From Agapetus fuscipes (taxonomy: Eukaryota; Arthropoda; Insecta; Trichoptera; Glossosomatidae), in contig OX637363.1 of NCBI GenBank assembly GCA_951799405.1, positions 6,138,001 to 6,202,000 of the forward strand: 64,000 nt of DNA, written 5' to 3'. Made by a program: the position numbers and the translations under genes. The notes under the pieces are model-generated. The model ran no database searches and was not told the origin of the DNA. It saw only the letters and a list, made by a program, of their open reading frames with translations. Positions 31,761 through 42,870 of this stretch are shown in pieces. Positions within the stretch are counted from its first letter, which is position 1, and each line of letters opens with the position of its first letter.

Positions 31761-32283
31761 CAGGTCATGAAAGTGAAAGTGAAAGTTTTAACATATTTAT
31801 TTTACAAATTTTCATTTGATAATAGTAATAAATTATAATAATAGTAAAATAAATAGTAAAAAAAAAGTAATAAATTAATGCAAAAAGGTTATGACAATTT
31901 ATTATGAAAATACATATCAGGTGTTAGTAATGGTTAAAAAACTTTAATGTTATTGACAAAAAAATTAAGCAAACATTTACTTAATTGAAGTAAGAGCAAA
32001 AATAACAACATATTTTGAAAAATAAGAAAGCATTATTCCTTTCTAATAAAGGTAAAGGGTAAATAAGCAATACAAAATATATTTATGTGTTTTGCTGAAA
32101 GTTTTGTTAAAAAAGTAAGCAAGTGGGAAGTACTTATGGTTTTTTTAAAGCTATTAGAATCCGAAATTACTTTTTAGCACCTTCAGATTTTTTTTTAAAT
32201 CTATCTACAATCTATGTTCCCAAGATTATTCACGTTAAGTTAAGTTAAAAAGCTAAGTGGTTTTCACTGTATGGGTGTTAAGC

Positions 32284-32441
32284 ATAGGCGTACCCAGGAT
32301 GGGCCAGGGGGGGGGCAGCTGCCCCCCACTGGAAGTAAAAAAATACCTAAATCCTTATTAAATTTTATTAAAATTATTGAAATAACCATCTTACGACTAT
32401 GACTTGCCCCTCACCTAGTTTTGATTCTGGGTACGCCCTTG
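32284..32441. mobile_element. MITE with GGCGTACCCAGGAT ends
   Basis: The left end AGGCGTACCCAGGAT is inverted as ATTCTGGGTACGCCCTT at the right. A second copy lies at 50654-50851. The interior is GC-rich near the left end (G-run followed by CAGCTGCCCCCC). Confidence 0.75.
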
Positions 32442-32642
32442 GTGTTAAGCCTCATACCTACCTATATTAAGGCAAGGAAAAGAACAGGAAGGGAGCTATA
32501 ATGAGTAAAATATTTTTTTCATGAAGCCCATCTCCATGGGTGTAATTTTTGATAAATGATGGTAAGAATGAACAGACAATAGACCCACCACCAAAGCTAG
32601 CCCGGTTGAAAAGATACGGCTGAGGTTGGAGGAAGTAGTTAC

Positions 32643-32772
32643 CGTCTTCCTTAGGCTGGTAGCCGTCGAGCTGGTCGGGATCCCACTCGCTGGGGTCCTG
32701 GGGTTCCTCCGCCGGGATATCCACCACCACAACGCCGGGTTTATCACCGTTTTCTGGATTTTCTGGTGTCAT
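32643..32772 (-). CDS. Ninjurin, alternative first coding exon 1'
   Basis: The ATG at 32772 opens MTPENPENGDKPGVVVVDIP, AEEPQDPSEWDPDQLDGYQP and KED, and the donor GACG|GTAACT leaves a G. Spliced to exon 4 the joint codon is GAT (Asp), giving KED-D-PLTPNG. The result is a 202-residue (with 6b) or 193-residue (with 6a) ninjurin with a short acidic N-terminus, in place of the long one from exons 1-3. In-frame sequence is open upstream to 32850, so an upstream ATG is possible. The composition is coding-like and G+C-rich against the intron. A promoter upstream of 32772 is implied but not visible. Confidence 0.75.
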
Positions 32773-33239
32773 GAACAATGCAGGAGGTGAATGGGCATTC
32801 ATGCATTTGTAATGACAATGATTTGTGTAGTTCTTTTTATGACATCGCAACTACTCATATGAATGGATAAAGAGGTGGTTTTGGGTCTTGAGACAACTTT
32901 TAAAGAGTGAATCAAAAAAATATTGTTGTAATCATTTTTATAATGTCAAGAGCATCATCTAATATTGTAGAATTGTCTTTAATATAGAGCCTCTCTGAAT
33001 GTAGCTTTCTCAAAATGATTGCTTTCTTTAAAGGAATGACATTTGAATCTGTCGGAGCAGCCATTTTGAAGACGGGGTCTCCAAAAACAGAGTGAGGCTT
33101 CCTTAAGGATAACACGTCGCAATCAATTTGAAATTTAATGTACGAAACCATCAATCAAAATAAAAGAACTAGATGACGTGTATGTCACTTTCTTCATATA
33201 CTAATGTGCGTGCCATGCAACGCAAGTAGGTACATAGGT

Positions 33240-33988
33240 AGACAATGTTAAAAGATACAAGATAGTAGTAGGTATCATATGCCAAAAACAGATATAAAAT
33301 AATAATGTTCCTGTTCGACAGTTCTCAGGTACCTCATTTTATTTAAACTACGCTTTAGGCATGTTTATTTTGGCACGCAAAACAGCTCAAATGCTCCCTA
33401 TGTTTATTTTATTTTGATTGATGTACAAAACATATAAATATATGAAAATACATGGGACATAATACAAAAATATGAGCAGATATCAGGGGCCAGCATCCCA
33501 TAAAGGCAAAGGTAGGCAGCATACTATAAAAAATGCATTTAACCTTGAAATTTATATCTAAAACAAATATTGATGATTCATTCCTAATCTTAGTTACAAT
33601 TCACATTGTTTTTTTGTATGTTTTTTGAGGTAAATGACAAATTATTTATGCTGGAATGTATTAGCCTTTACCCTAAGCAGGCGCCTGATATGAGCGTATG
33701 CAAAAAATAATATTTAACACAAAATAAATAAATAAATCATGCAAATTAATAGGGATACAATAAATTGACAATTTTTGTTGTTATTAATAATGCACTTTTG
33801 AAATTATTTCTGCAGAATTTCAAAGGATAATTTCTTTAAATAGAAAGACAAACAAAACTACAAGCAATTTTCAAAAATACAAATAATGCAATAATTAAAA
33901 GCTTCTATCCACAAAGCTGTACAAAAAAATACAAAGAATATTTATTAGTTGGGTTTATTTGACATATTTACAAGTATAATAAATACAA
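33240..33988 (-). other. Intron/promoter-side AT-rich sequence, nothing assigned
   Basis: This is the stretch upstream of alternative exon 1'. No TATA-initiator pair in the minus orientation is convincing, and no other exon is evident. Confidence 0.35.
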
Positions 33989-34136
33989 AGTTGGGTAATG
34001 AAACTTTTTGGATATTAGACGACCCGTTATGGGAGAACTTAAATCATTCTCAACATTTTGTTGGCAACGTAGAGAATTTTCAAGAATTATGTAAGTTCTC
34101 CCATAACTTCCATAATCCAAAAAGTTCAATAACCTA
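33989..34136. mobile_element. MITE, inverted repeat ~60 bp arms
   Basis: GGTAATGAAACTTTTTGGAT and TTATGGGAGAACTTAAAT at the left are inverted as TATGTAAGTTCTCCCATAAC and AATCCAAAAAGTTCAATAAC at the right. The middle, CATTCTCAACATTTTGTTGG, resembles the palindrome at 53520-53800. Confidence 0.75.
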
Positions 34137-34321
34137 ACTGTGTAGTTATTATAATTGTTAATATTTATTAGTGGATTCTACAGTTGTCTTTGGATGAGAG
34201 AGATTTTTATTTTGGGTTTTTTCTGAGATCAATAATAAATATTGGCTAGGATGGAAACACACTAGAGAAGAATTCTGTTCATCGTTTGTTATCAAAGTAA
34301 TATACAACATTTGAACTTTAC

Positions 34322-34453
34322 CTCCATGGTCTGGATAAAGCGGTTTCTCAGGATGAAGAGGCTTTTCAGGATTTGTAAAGAAGCCATCATCCACTCCAGG
34401 ATGAGCCTCTGCTGTGAATGGAATGTCAGATTCAGATTCTGGATCAGAAGTCT
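34322..34453 (-). CDS. Ninjurin exon 3
   Basis: The acceptor GTTCCAG (AG at 34455-34454) leads with two bases (AG) that complete a Glu codon from exon 2. It then reads TSDPESESDIPFTAEAHPGV and DDGFFTNPEKPLHPEKPLYP with end DHG, donor GGAG|GTAAAG, phase 1. It is acidic and proline-rich with a KPLHPEKPLYP near-repeat, so part of the long disordered N-terminus. The phases on both sides fit exactly. Confidence 0.82.
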
Positions 34454-34611
34454 CTGGAACTAATGTAAAAGAAATCCCAATTTGAATGTGCCTTAAATAG
34501 TTAAATATATACTTGTCTTGAAATTTTCAATTTAATATGTTGAGTTGTGATAAAGAGAGGCAGCTGGTAGAATGTTTGCCTTCAAAGTCAGAGGTTTCTT
34601 TTAAACTCAAA

Positions 34612-34795
34612 CAGTCCGGTCAATAGCTTAGTTGGTAGAATGCTTGCATTCCATGTCAATTCCCACCAAGGCCAGAATTGATTTCCCGTTTTGGTGTTTA
34701 TACCAAACCTTACTTAGCCTTCAAGAGAAAAGCTTACTCAGCCTCTACATGCCAATGATGACTAGTTAGAGAGCTCCCTTTGATTTGACGGTTTG
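34612..34795 (+). mobile_element. SINE B, truncated and internally deleted
   Basis: CAGTCCGGTCAATAGCTTAG and GAATGCTTGCATTCCATG form the head, then GATTTCCCGTTTTGGTGTTT. The GTAGCTTAGTTGCG end is missing. Confidence 0.65.
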
Positions 34796-34914
34796 ATGAG
34801 GGAACCTAAGGAATGGGTACATTTGTTTACCGGTCTCAAAGATTCTTCAGTCGCAATGTCCTTGAGTTCTTGTTTCCTTAACCTCTCCTTGTATTATAAG
34901 ATGAATATAAGAAA

Positions 34915-34995
34915 TTATAAATGTCTGCTTGTGGGAATGCACTTAATATAAATCTTAAATGATATATATCCTTGCAGCTTAGGTTAGATTAGATA
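34915..34995 (+). repeat. F250 3' fragment
   Basis: GTCTGCTTGTGGGAATGCAC to CCTTGCAGCTTAGGTTAGAT only. Confidence 0.6.
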
Positions 34996-35106
34996 TAAGG
35001 AATACTTTTTCCTTCTTAATAACTTCTCCATGGTACTTTAGCATTCTGTTCTTTTTTGGCTTTTGATTTGAATTTACAAAAATAAAACAGGAGACTCCCT
35101 GTTGTT

Positions 35107-35366
35107 TATTGCATATTCCTTGACTTATAGGTTGGTATGAGGCTGACCACCCATACTGTAAAAAATGGTTCACTTTGCCAATGTCACCCCTGTTTCAGGG
35201 AAGGTCGGCAAAAGTTGTGGGGCTTATGTTCATTTGAGGTTTGGATTTTATTTGTAAGTACACATTCAGCATTTGTAAGCGCGAACTACACTTGTTGGTT
35301 TGTGGGCATACATCTGAGAGCTTTAAATGAATATATCTTTGCAACTTAGATTATACATTATACATT
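35107..35366 (+). repeat. F250 dispersed repeat
   Basis: Complete copy TTCCTTGACTTATAGGTTGG to TTAGATTATACATTATACAT. It is almost identical to the copies at 38393 and 46661, so it is a young subfamily. The 60-70-codon frame beginning MRLTTHTVKNGSL in each is not a gene. Confidence 0.85.
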
Positions 35367-35384
35367 ATTATGCCCTACACATAC

Positions 35385-35490
35385 CTGCTATGGGAGGATG
35401 AATGCTGTCTGTTTCCAGCAATGGCTGCGCTGCTACTTCTCTTCTATTCCTGGCGTGCTCTCTGGCTGGGGAGGGTTCACGGGAGACATC
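35385..35490 (-). CDS. Ninjurin exon 2
   Basis: The acceptor CTTTTCCAG (AG at 35492-35491) leads in phase 0 into DVSREPSPAREHARNRREVA and AQPLLETDSIHPPIA, donor ATAGCAG|GTATGT, phase 1. The leftover G joins AG of exon 3 (GAG, Glu). It is basic and charged, with no domain. The exon was supported by exact splice phases rather than by recognised homology. Confidence 0.8.
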
Positions 35491-35559
35491 CTGGAAAAGA
35501 CAGTCATTTTTACCTTCAATTTATTCATGTAACATATTCATTTTCCGCTAGAATGCAAA

Positions 35560-36056
35560 CGCAATGCAACTAAGCTACACATATTGTGCAATTTCTTTCC
35601 GCGTTATCCTCAAAGGGTTTCGCATGTGGCGAGTAGAACCTATTTATTTTTACAGATAAAAGGCCTGGCCTTACGCTAACCACTTCAGTTGAAGTGGGGG
35701 TTACACAGCTCCCGAGGGGGCTGGTACTCATTTCTTGTGGAGGCTGAGTACACCTTGGGATTAAACCATTGCTCTTGGCATGGAATGCAAGCATTCTGCC
35801 AATTGAGCTATCGACTGGACTTTTTACGAGCTTGGTCGCCGCTACAAAGCGCCAATTCTATAGCAAGACCCAGTTGCTGTAAGGCTGGATGGACCTTTTG
35901 ATGACCAGTCTTTGACAAAGGTGTATGAATTTTTCACCCCAGCAAAGAGCAAATTTGAAATTAGATATGGTATATTTTTTGTGCTCCGCCGGGATTCGAA
36001 CCCACAACATTCCATTCACGAGTCCGAAGTGTTACCACTGGACTATGGACCGGTAA
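35560..36056 (-). mobile_element. Composite SINE A-B (dimer)
   Basis: On the minus strand a SINE A head and body (GACCGGTCCATAGTCCAGTG to GGCGACCAAGCTCGTAAAAA) run directly into a SINE B head (GTCCAGTCGATAGCTCAATT) and body, ending GCTTAGTTGCATTGCG. The junction matches that of the copy at 38897-39299. The B part has an internal deletion after TACTCAGCCTCCACAAG. Confidence 0.8.
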
Positions 36057-36059
36057 TAT

Positions 36060-37050
36060 ATATAAATCGTAAATCGAAAAAACATAAGAAAGCTAAATCA
36101 TTCTCTTGGAGTGCCGTCGTATATTCCTTACATTTTTAATTTTTAATATTAATGTATGAATCCTCAAGTGTAAATGAAAAAGAAGAGAGAATAATCCTTG
36201 ATTAAGATAGTGTAAGGGCGTAATAAAAGTAACAATAGATGATTAAATAATGATAAACGGAACATACCTGCAATTGTTTTGCACAAATTAGTTTTCAGAT
36301 CATGGAACAACCTTATTATTAATATGGCATGTTCCGTTACTTCCATTATTGTTAATGTAAGAATGAATCTTGTAAGTCTTAATTAAATGCAAATTATTAC
36401 ACGCAATATCACAAAGTATCCATCGTGTGATACAGTAAAGTGACAAGAGTTTCAAAGCATATATTTACATAAAGAGAATGATGTATGGCAGCAAGACATG
36501 TACGGTGACTAAGTAAAGGACACAAACTAAGTAAAATACAAAAATGCACGAAGGGAGTGATGAGTATTGAGGAGATGAAAGAAGGGAGCAAGGACTTGAA
36601 GATGTATCTGCGGAGGTACTAGCCACTCTTAGCAGCTGGATACATTTGTGAAATAGCTAAGCCATGCACGGTCTCACTGAGTCAGATCTTTACATTTTAG
36701 AAAGTTCAAGACCCAAACTCAGACCCACCGCACAGTGAGATGGGAGTCACAGGACTTACGACTTGTCTCTGGTTAGTTAAGGATCTTTTCGTTATGACAA
36801 CGTTCCCAATTCCTCCCAACTCATCCTTCCTCCCAATTTGTAAAGTCCGACTAATTAAATTGCATGCCTAGAGGTGTTCTGGCTTTCGGATCTTCGCAAC
36901 CATATGTGGTATTGTTATGTAAATATAAATATTGAAATAAGTATGGATAGTTATAGTTATAAGAATTCTCTAGGCTAAGTAGGTATTTGTTATAATTATA
37001 GGAATACTGTATTACATTTGTAGGTAGGATTTTGGTTGTGTCTAGGTAGT
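36060..37050. other. Ninjurin intron 1, no gene
   Basis: A degraded LINE 3' fragment may lie at 36540-36620 (GAGTATTGAGGAGATGAAAG, AGGTACTAGCCACTC), compare 51220-51290. Nothing else is supported. Confidence 0.4.
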
Positions 37051-37052
37051 AC

Positions 37053-37053
37053 G

Positions 37054-37088
<35 letters not shown>

Positions 37089-37410
37089 CTTTATTGTACA
37101 CCACAAATAAATTACATTAAAATTATAAAACAAAAGAGACATATGTACAATGGGCGGTCTTATCGCACATGGCGATATCTTACAGACAACCTTAGGATGG
37201 ACAAGATCTGCAAGCACAATGGTATGGGTAGTCCGTGGTATAACAATAATTATGGTAAAAAAATACTGTATAAATACATATATATATATATATATATATT
37301 AATAATATATCAACATATACATATAGATACACACATAAACATAAATACATACACACACACATACATACATACATATATACATATAACTTAGCCATTACAC
37401 TGATAGTAAG
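37053..37410 (-). mobile_element. LINE 3' end with (ATT)n tail, plus microsatellites
   Basis: On the minus strand TTTGTGGTGTACAATAAAGT is followed by (TTATTA)n, the usual 3' end of CR1-like insect LINEs. Within it, (TA)n at 37277-37299 and ACACACATACATACATAC runs at 37340-37385 form compound microsatellites. The poly-Asn and YVCMYVCM frames are products of these repeats. Confidence 0.65.
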
Positions 37411-38392
37411 TGTTCCTTTAAAAGTTTCTTAAATATTGCCAGGGATTGTGCACATCTTATAGTTAATGGCAAGGCATTCCATAAGCGAGTGGCATGAACT
37501 GTAAATGTGAATCATCGAGAAGTAATAATTGCTCTGGAACCGTCTAGCGACTTTAGGTCTAGATCATACTACTCTAAAGAGTATAAAGGGTGGGAATGGC
37601 CTGCAGAGCGCCAGTATCATAGAGACTTACAAACACATCGAAGTCATCTGATCAGTGAACCAAAACCAAGTGGAATAATCGAGAAAGTATGTAGTGTGAA
37701 AATAAATTTTGTAACTGTGTAAAATAAATAACTATTGAAGAAGACCTGTGTATTTTTAATTTGAAGACAATTGAACCCTAATTTCGTAACAGTATGATCC
37801 CGAGATGGCCGCCTTTGTCAGTTTTTCCAGAAAGCCATTTATTTGGGATCTATTGAGTCCCAGATCCTTAAGAAAGGAAATACAGATTTGGCTGGCAGTC
37901 CTCTCACTCCCACCTCCACTGCATACAATCTTGTGATATATCCATTTGTTGTTCAGAATAATGAGACAAGAATAAGTAGATATTCCGTATTTAGGTAATA
38001 AAGACTTGTAGACAATATGACTCGCTACTTATAGATTCTGTATCATTATGTTAGGAAGCATGTTTTTACTGTATATAGACAGGTTATAACTAAGAGTGGT
38101 ACCTACATACTTTTCAAGGATATCTAGATTCAAATGACTATAGTTTGTACTTTGCTGCCATGCTATTATTCCAACCGTTGGTGTGTGACATCACGCAGTC
38201 AGGAAACACGACTTTGAATAAAATAAAATAAAATAAGGAACCATTTTTTAATGTTGTGGTTTTCAAATAGGAAATATGTGCAGTCAGTGACCGCAAAACT
38301 CCAGCAATTTGTCCAAAATATTTGATCCACATTTTTTTTTCTATTTGTGGTCTTTTTTATCTCAATCCTACAAAATCCATGATGATGTAGTT
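37411..38392. other. Ninjurin intron 1, repeat remnants
   Basis: GGCAAGGCATTCCATAAGCG and flanking sequence resemble an old LINE UTR. AATAAAATAAAATAAAATAA is a pentanucleotide microsatellite at 38216-38237. No gene is seen. Confidence 0.4.
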
Positions 38393-38642
38393 CCTTGACT
38401 TATAGGTTGGTATGAGGCTGACCACCCATACTGTAAAAAATGGTTCACTTTGCCAATGTCACCCCTGTTTCAGGGAAGGTCGGCAAAAGTTGTGGGGCTT
38501 ATGTTCATTTGAGGTTTGGATTTTATTTGTAAGTACACATTCAGCATTTGTAAGCGCGAACTACACTTGTTGGTTTGTGGGCATACATCTGAGAGCTTTA
38601 AATGAATATATCCTTGCAACTTAGATTATAGATTATAGATGT
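38393..38642 (+). repeat. F250 dispersed repeat
   Basis: Complete copy TTCCTTGACTTATAGGTTGG to CTTAGATTATAGATTATAGA, nearly identical to the copy at 35107. Confidence 0.85.
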
Positions 38643-38894
38643 AGTCATTTTTATGTTTCAAATTCAGATCTCATACATATACCTAAGAAGGTAAAATATG
38701 TATAATTATAAAGCTACTACAATTGTATTCCAAGACTTCTATTATAAATTAAAAATGTAAAAATAAAACACAAAGTTTTTCTTCATGAGTTGATTTATTT
38801 CCTCGAGCGCTTTCGATGTTATCCATCATTATCAAGAGGACAGCCAACAGATCTAAAATTACAAATGTTAATTCCGGAGCAAGTACCAAGTAAC

Positions 38895-39300
38895 AAGACC
38901 GGTCATCAAAAGGTCCATCCAGCCCTACAACAACTGGGTCTTGCTTGAGAATTGGCGCTTTGTAGCGACTACCAAGCTCGTAAAAGGTCCGGTCGATAGC
39001 TCAGTTTGTAGAATGCTTGCATTCCATGCCGAGAGCAAGGGTTCGATCCCCACCGAGGGTGTCAGAAATGATTTCCCGTTTCGGTGCCTATTTCAAACTC
39101 AAAGTAAATACCGGCAACGTGTACTCAGCCTTCACTAGAAATGAGAACCAGCCCCCCTGGGAGCTAGGAAACAATCGCTTCAACTGAAAATGGTTAGTGT
39201 GAGGTCGGCCACCTTCCCCGTAAAAATAAATAAGTCCTGAATCCCCACATGCGATCCCTTCGGGGATAACACTATACGTGTAGCTTAGTTGCGTTTTTTT
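38895..39300 (+). mobile_element. Composite SINE A-B (dimer)
   Basis: A truncated SINE A body (GACCGGTCATCAAAAGGTCC to GACTACCAAGCTCGTAAAAG) runs directly into a complete SINE B (GTCCGGTCGATAGCTCAGTT to GTAGCTTAGTTGCGTTTTTT). It has the same junction, CTCGTAAAAGGTCCGGTCGA, as the minus copy at 35560-36056. Confidence 0.82.
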
Positions 39301-39341
39301 AGTTGCTGCTTGTTACAAATGTACGTGATATTAGAACTTAC

Positions 39342-39629
39342 TGCTGTGCTAGGCGTTGTCGAAGGAGCTCTCAGGTTTCCATCGTTGTGATTAACCGGTC
39401 TGTGATGTGCCCCCGTGTGGCTGACAGCTGCTTCGCTGTGGTGCTCCGCATGCGGCTGGTGTGGACTTCTATGCGCTCCAGTGTTTCTTGCCACCCTGGG
39501 AGACGGTGACCGACTCCTCAACGGTCCACTGTGAATGGCCAAAGACTCGTGCGCAGCGGCATTGTGGGGAGACCTTCTGGGTCGAGCAGACATCTCCAAT
39601 GTTGTGTGACTGTTGTTTGAATGCGGCAT
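39342..39629 (-). CDS. Ninjurin exon 1 (long N-terminus)
   Basis: The ATG at 39629 opens a 96-codon exon ending PSTTPSTA at donor GCA|GTAAGT, phase 0, which fits exon 2. The segment is rich in Ser, His, Pro and Arg (HSGPLRSRSPSPRVARN, HQPHAEHHSEAAVSHTGAHH), and is presumably disordered and intracellular. I recognise no domain. The start was chosen as the first Met of an open frame after an AT-rich leader; a second Met is 12 codons in. Exons 1-5 plus 6b give 334 residues, long for a ninjurin (usually about 140-250). The extra length is this N-terminus. Confidence 0.78.
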
Positions 39630-40200
39630 TTTAAATTTAAAATTTTAAAAACCTACCGAGATTATTTTTAAGTTTTTCAATGTTCACAGCACTGATGAGA
39701 AAGTTTTTCACAGCTGGCAGCACTGCTCAAAAGAGATTTTTTTTCACAATTGGTCACACTGAATTCAAAAGAGAAATGTCAAATTTGGTGTCTGTCTTAA
39801 AAATGTCACAGTTAAATAGTATTAAGTTTATTTATTGTTTTGTCATGAGTTACGACACAATAAAGAGTATTTTTTTAACGGTCATTTGAAGGAAATGTTT
39901 AAAATAATGACTGGTTATTAATATTTAGTGTCACCTTGTTTTTTTTAAATTGCTCCTAATTGCACAAATTAAAAAATGAGTTGTCTTCTCAATTAGACAC
40001 ACACAGTACACGCCATTTGTCCGAAAACTGTCCACTCTATTTTTCTATTGTTGCAAAACATGTAGAAGTGAAGCAAATTCATCTGAAATGAAGCAGAAAA
40101 ACAAAGTTTAGTTTTATACTAACCATGTAATTTTCAATAAGCTTCTACATAGGAAACTGAAGGTAAAGAAGGAAGAAAAATAAATTGTAGGTATACATTA
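39630..40200 (-). other. Ninjurin 5' flank
   Basis: This is the presumed 5' untranslated and promoter region of the long transcript. It has no clear TATA-initiator pair. Repeated AAAGTTTTTCACAGC and CAGCACTG motifs occur at 39680-39725. Confidence 0.35.
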
Positions 40201-40202
40201 TT

Positions 40203-40327
40203 ATGATTTATTCCATGAGCACTGTTTTTCTGTGAATCACAGCTCAAGAGCCCTGTGCGAGCTTGCTCGTTGCCAGTTGCTGTAAGGCTGAATGAAACAT
40301 AGGTGACCGATTTGTTGGGAAAAGCCG
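40203..40327 (-). mobile_element. SINE A2 fragment
   Basis: Degraded A body and A2 tail (GGCTCTTGAGCTGTGATTCA, CAGTGCTCATGGAATAAAT) on the minus strand. Confidence 0.6.
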
Positions 40328-40592
40328 GTGTCGGTGTTATGGCCGAGGGGGCCAAGTGGGCTGATCTTTCTAATGTGTTTGGAATAGAACAACGCTGGTT
40401 CGATCCCCGCCTGGGTCATTTGACCATAACTTTAACCCTGGTTCAACAGATGTTATTGGCTAATTATTAATTAATAATTCATTAAAATTAACAATAATGA
40501 ATTATTAATTGATGATATTAATATCTTTTTCTGGCCAGGCAAAATAGGTTGGTGAATTGCATTCCTCTTCACAAATCTATTTGAAAAAAAAA
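40328..40592 (+). mobile_element. SINE C copy
   Basis: Head GTCGGTGTTATGGCCGAGGG, B-box-like GGTTCGATCCCCGCCTGGG, ACCCTGGTTCAACAGATG and the end GAATTGCATTCCTCTTCACA. It is the best preserved head of the family. Confidence 0.78.
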
Positions 40593-41050
40593 GCAATTGA
40601 TTTTTTTCAATCCAAGGAACAACAAAAAAATTGTTGTTCTTCCAGGTTCTTAATACCACTAAATTCCAAATGGCAATTACCACACCGAAGCGTTAACCAC
40701 TAGACTGCAAACAGGACGTGCCTATATTATGCTATTAAAATTATATTATTATTTTTTCTTTTTCTTCTGTTAATCCTTTCTTTTTATTTCCTCTGCCATA
40801 CCTACCTAATGTGATAATGGAGTTAACATATATTCTATGGATAAAAAAAAATTGTGACGTCTCACGGCCGGATTTCCAGGGGCCCGGCTAACTAATATTT
40901 TGTTATTGGTTACTGAGGACTCTAATTACATAGACGTGACGTTTTCCCGCCGAGAAAAGGAACTTCCGTTCCGGTGATGTTCATTTACAAGAGATTTTTC
41001 AGTGATGAACGAAAAAATCTCATGGTATTATTTTCTTGTCTACTTGTTTG
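40593..41050. other. Repeat remnants
   Basis: GCGTTAACCACTAGACTGC near 40692 is a tRNA-like SINE relic (compare GACGTTAACCACTAGACTAC at about 44980). Family D sequence (ATTGGTTACTGAGGACTCTA, GACGTTTTCCCGCCGAG) is at 40850-40960. Confidence 0.5.
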
Positions 41051-41054
41051 GATG

Positions 41055-41295
41055 ACCACGTGATTTTGGAATGGTTGGCCACAAATTCTGTAAAAAAATA
41101 TTATCTCTTTTGCCCATGCCCCCCCTGTTTCCAAGAACAAAGACAAGAGTTGATGTTTATTTGAGGTTTGGGTTTTCACTGTGGGTTTTCATTTTCAAGT
41201 ACGCATGCAGCATGTGTAAGTGCAAACTTGTGTGCTTAAGTGTGAATGATGGAAAAAGGTAATAAATCTTTGCAACTTAGATCAAAGATGAAATG
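41055..41295 (+). repeat. F250 repeat, diverged
   Basis: ATGCCCCCCCTGTTTCCAAG, CATGCAGCATGTGTAAG and CTTTGCAACTTAGATCAAAG appear in order. Confidence 0.65.
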
Positions 41296-42125
41296 TAAAA
41301 AGTAGACGCATATTTATTAAGATTTTTCCTGGTTACGAATTTAGGTAGGTACTTAGGCACATAATATGAGAGAGGAAAGACTTTCAAAAAAAGAAAAACG
41401 AAACCAAAAATAAGTAAAATGACGTTTGTTTTGACATTTCGCCAATCTCTTTTTTACGATGTTCTAAATTTAAATACACTTGAGTTGCCATTGACATAAT
41501 CAGGAAAATCCTTCTCCACGTGTTCCACACTAAATATAGATGATTGCTAGTTGGCGCCAAACAAAAAACCACCGCCATATTTTACTGTCTCCAATCAGAA
41601 CGTTTTAACAACAACAAAATGTTTGGAAAGAAATCAGTGCGTCTAGTGTGCGCTTGAGTTTCCATATTTTTTTAGTAAAAAGAAAATACGTAAAGTGAAA
41701 CCACATACATGAATATCGGTGCTAAAAAGATTATGATTCATGTTGGAAAAATACCAAAGAGACCAATTTTATTTTGACTCAAATTTCGTGGAATTCCAAC
41801 CACATTTTGTACTTTTTCTTCAAATATACAAGTACCTAAGAAAAAAACGTTTCAAAGTCTTCTCAGATTACTGAATCAGGAAAAAAAAAACATTCAAAAG
41901 GACTGAATTACTTTTTATCCCTATGAAGCGATCGCCATTGGTTGTGATTATTTTTTACGTATCATTTAAAAGATTGGACAGTATTTGTTGAATGCAACAA
42001 AATGATTCATATAGAATACATTACATTAAAATAATTGAATTGTTAGTATTTTTTAAAGATTACACATATTCATTTCCGGCATAAACAGGGTGGATGTTAA
42101 AAACTAACATTTGAATTCGAGCCCA
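41296..42125. other. No gene seen
   Basis: AT-rich sequence with no supported feature. Confidence 0.4.
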
Positions 42126-42728
42126 TGGATAAGTTGACTATAATACGATGTTTGAGCCCAAACCTTTCAATCCAGAGCAATCAATAAATGCGGATAAAAC
42201 ATGGTCTTACTCTAAAACTATGGAAAGACCGGGGTGTGAGTAACAGCACCAAGATTAAGCTTGTCAGGAGTCTGGTCCACTCTATTTTTCTCTATGCTGC
42301 TGAAACATGGACCATAAAAGCAGCAGAAAGAAGAAAAATTGACGCTTTTGAAATGTGGTGCTGGAGGCGCATGCTTCGAATCCCATGGACGGCTAGACGC
42401 ACCAATGAGTCCATTCGTCGGGAGCTGCGTTTGGATGGCTTGACTCTGGCCAACATGTGTACACGCCGTATTCTTCAGTTCTTCGGACACGTTGTCCGTG
42501 GCAATGAGGATAGCCTGGAACGACTGGTTGTGATCGGTAACTTGGAGGGGAAGAGAGGAAGAGGTAGATCCCCACACGATGGACCGATCAAGTGAAGACA
42601 GCAGCAGGCACCTCGGTAGTTGGAGCGTTGCAGGCAGCGGAGTCGAGGGAGAGCTGGAGAAGATTGGTTGCTTCCACAAGGGTCACAACCCTCAGTAATG
42701 AGGAATAGGATTAAGAAGAAGAACTCTA
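42126..42728 (+). mobile_element. RTE-like LINE, C-terminal fragment
   Basis: The frame 42188-42595 reads LVRSLVHSIFLYAAETWTIK, RKIDAFEMWCWRRMLRIPWT, ARRTNESIRRELRLDGLTLA and RILQFFGHVVRGNEDSLERL. This is the characteristic C-terminal part of insect RTE-type 'endonuclease-reverse transcriptase' LINEs. The frame then breaks, but the 3' end ACCCTCAGTAATGAGGAATA with GAAGAAGAA is intact. It is 5'-truncated and dead. Confidence 0.85.
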
Positions 42729-42779
42729 AAACAATCTAAAATAAATTGTATCCAATGAAGACTAACAATGTAGGAGCTT

Positions 42780-42870
42780 GAATGTTTAATCAACTAAAGA
42801 ACCTACGCCAGTGGTTAAACGAAAGCACATGTAGCGCATTTATAGCTGCAGCATCTAATGACAGTGTTTC
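42780..42870 (+). mobile_element. Second RTE-like LINE relic
   Basis: FNQLKNLRQWLNESTCSAFI then AAASND matches the C-terminus at 10335-10709 (LKNLRQWFGRSTKPLFRAAAS). Confidence 0.6.

Noticed and set aside
37053..37395. Frames with poly-Asn and YVCMYVCM repeats
   Set aside because: They are translations of (AAT)n, (TA)n and (ACAT)n microsatellites.
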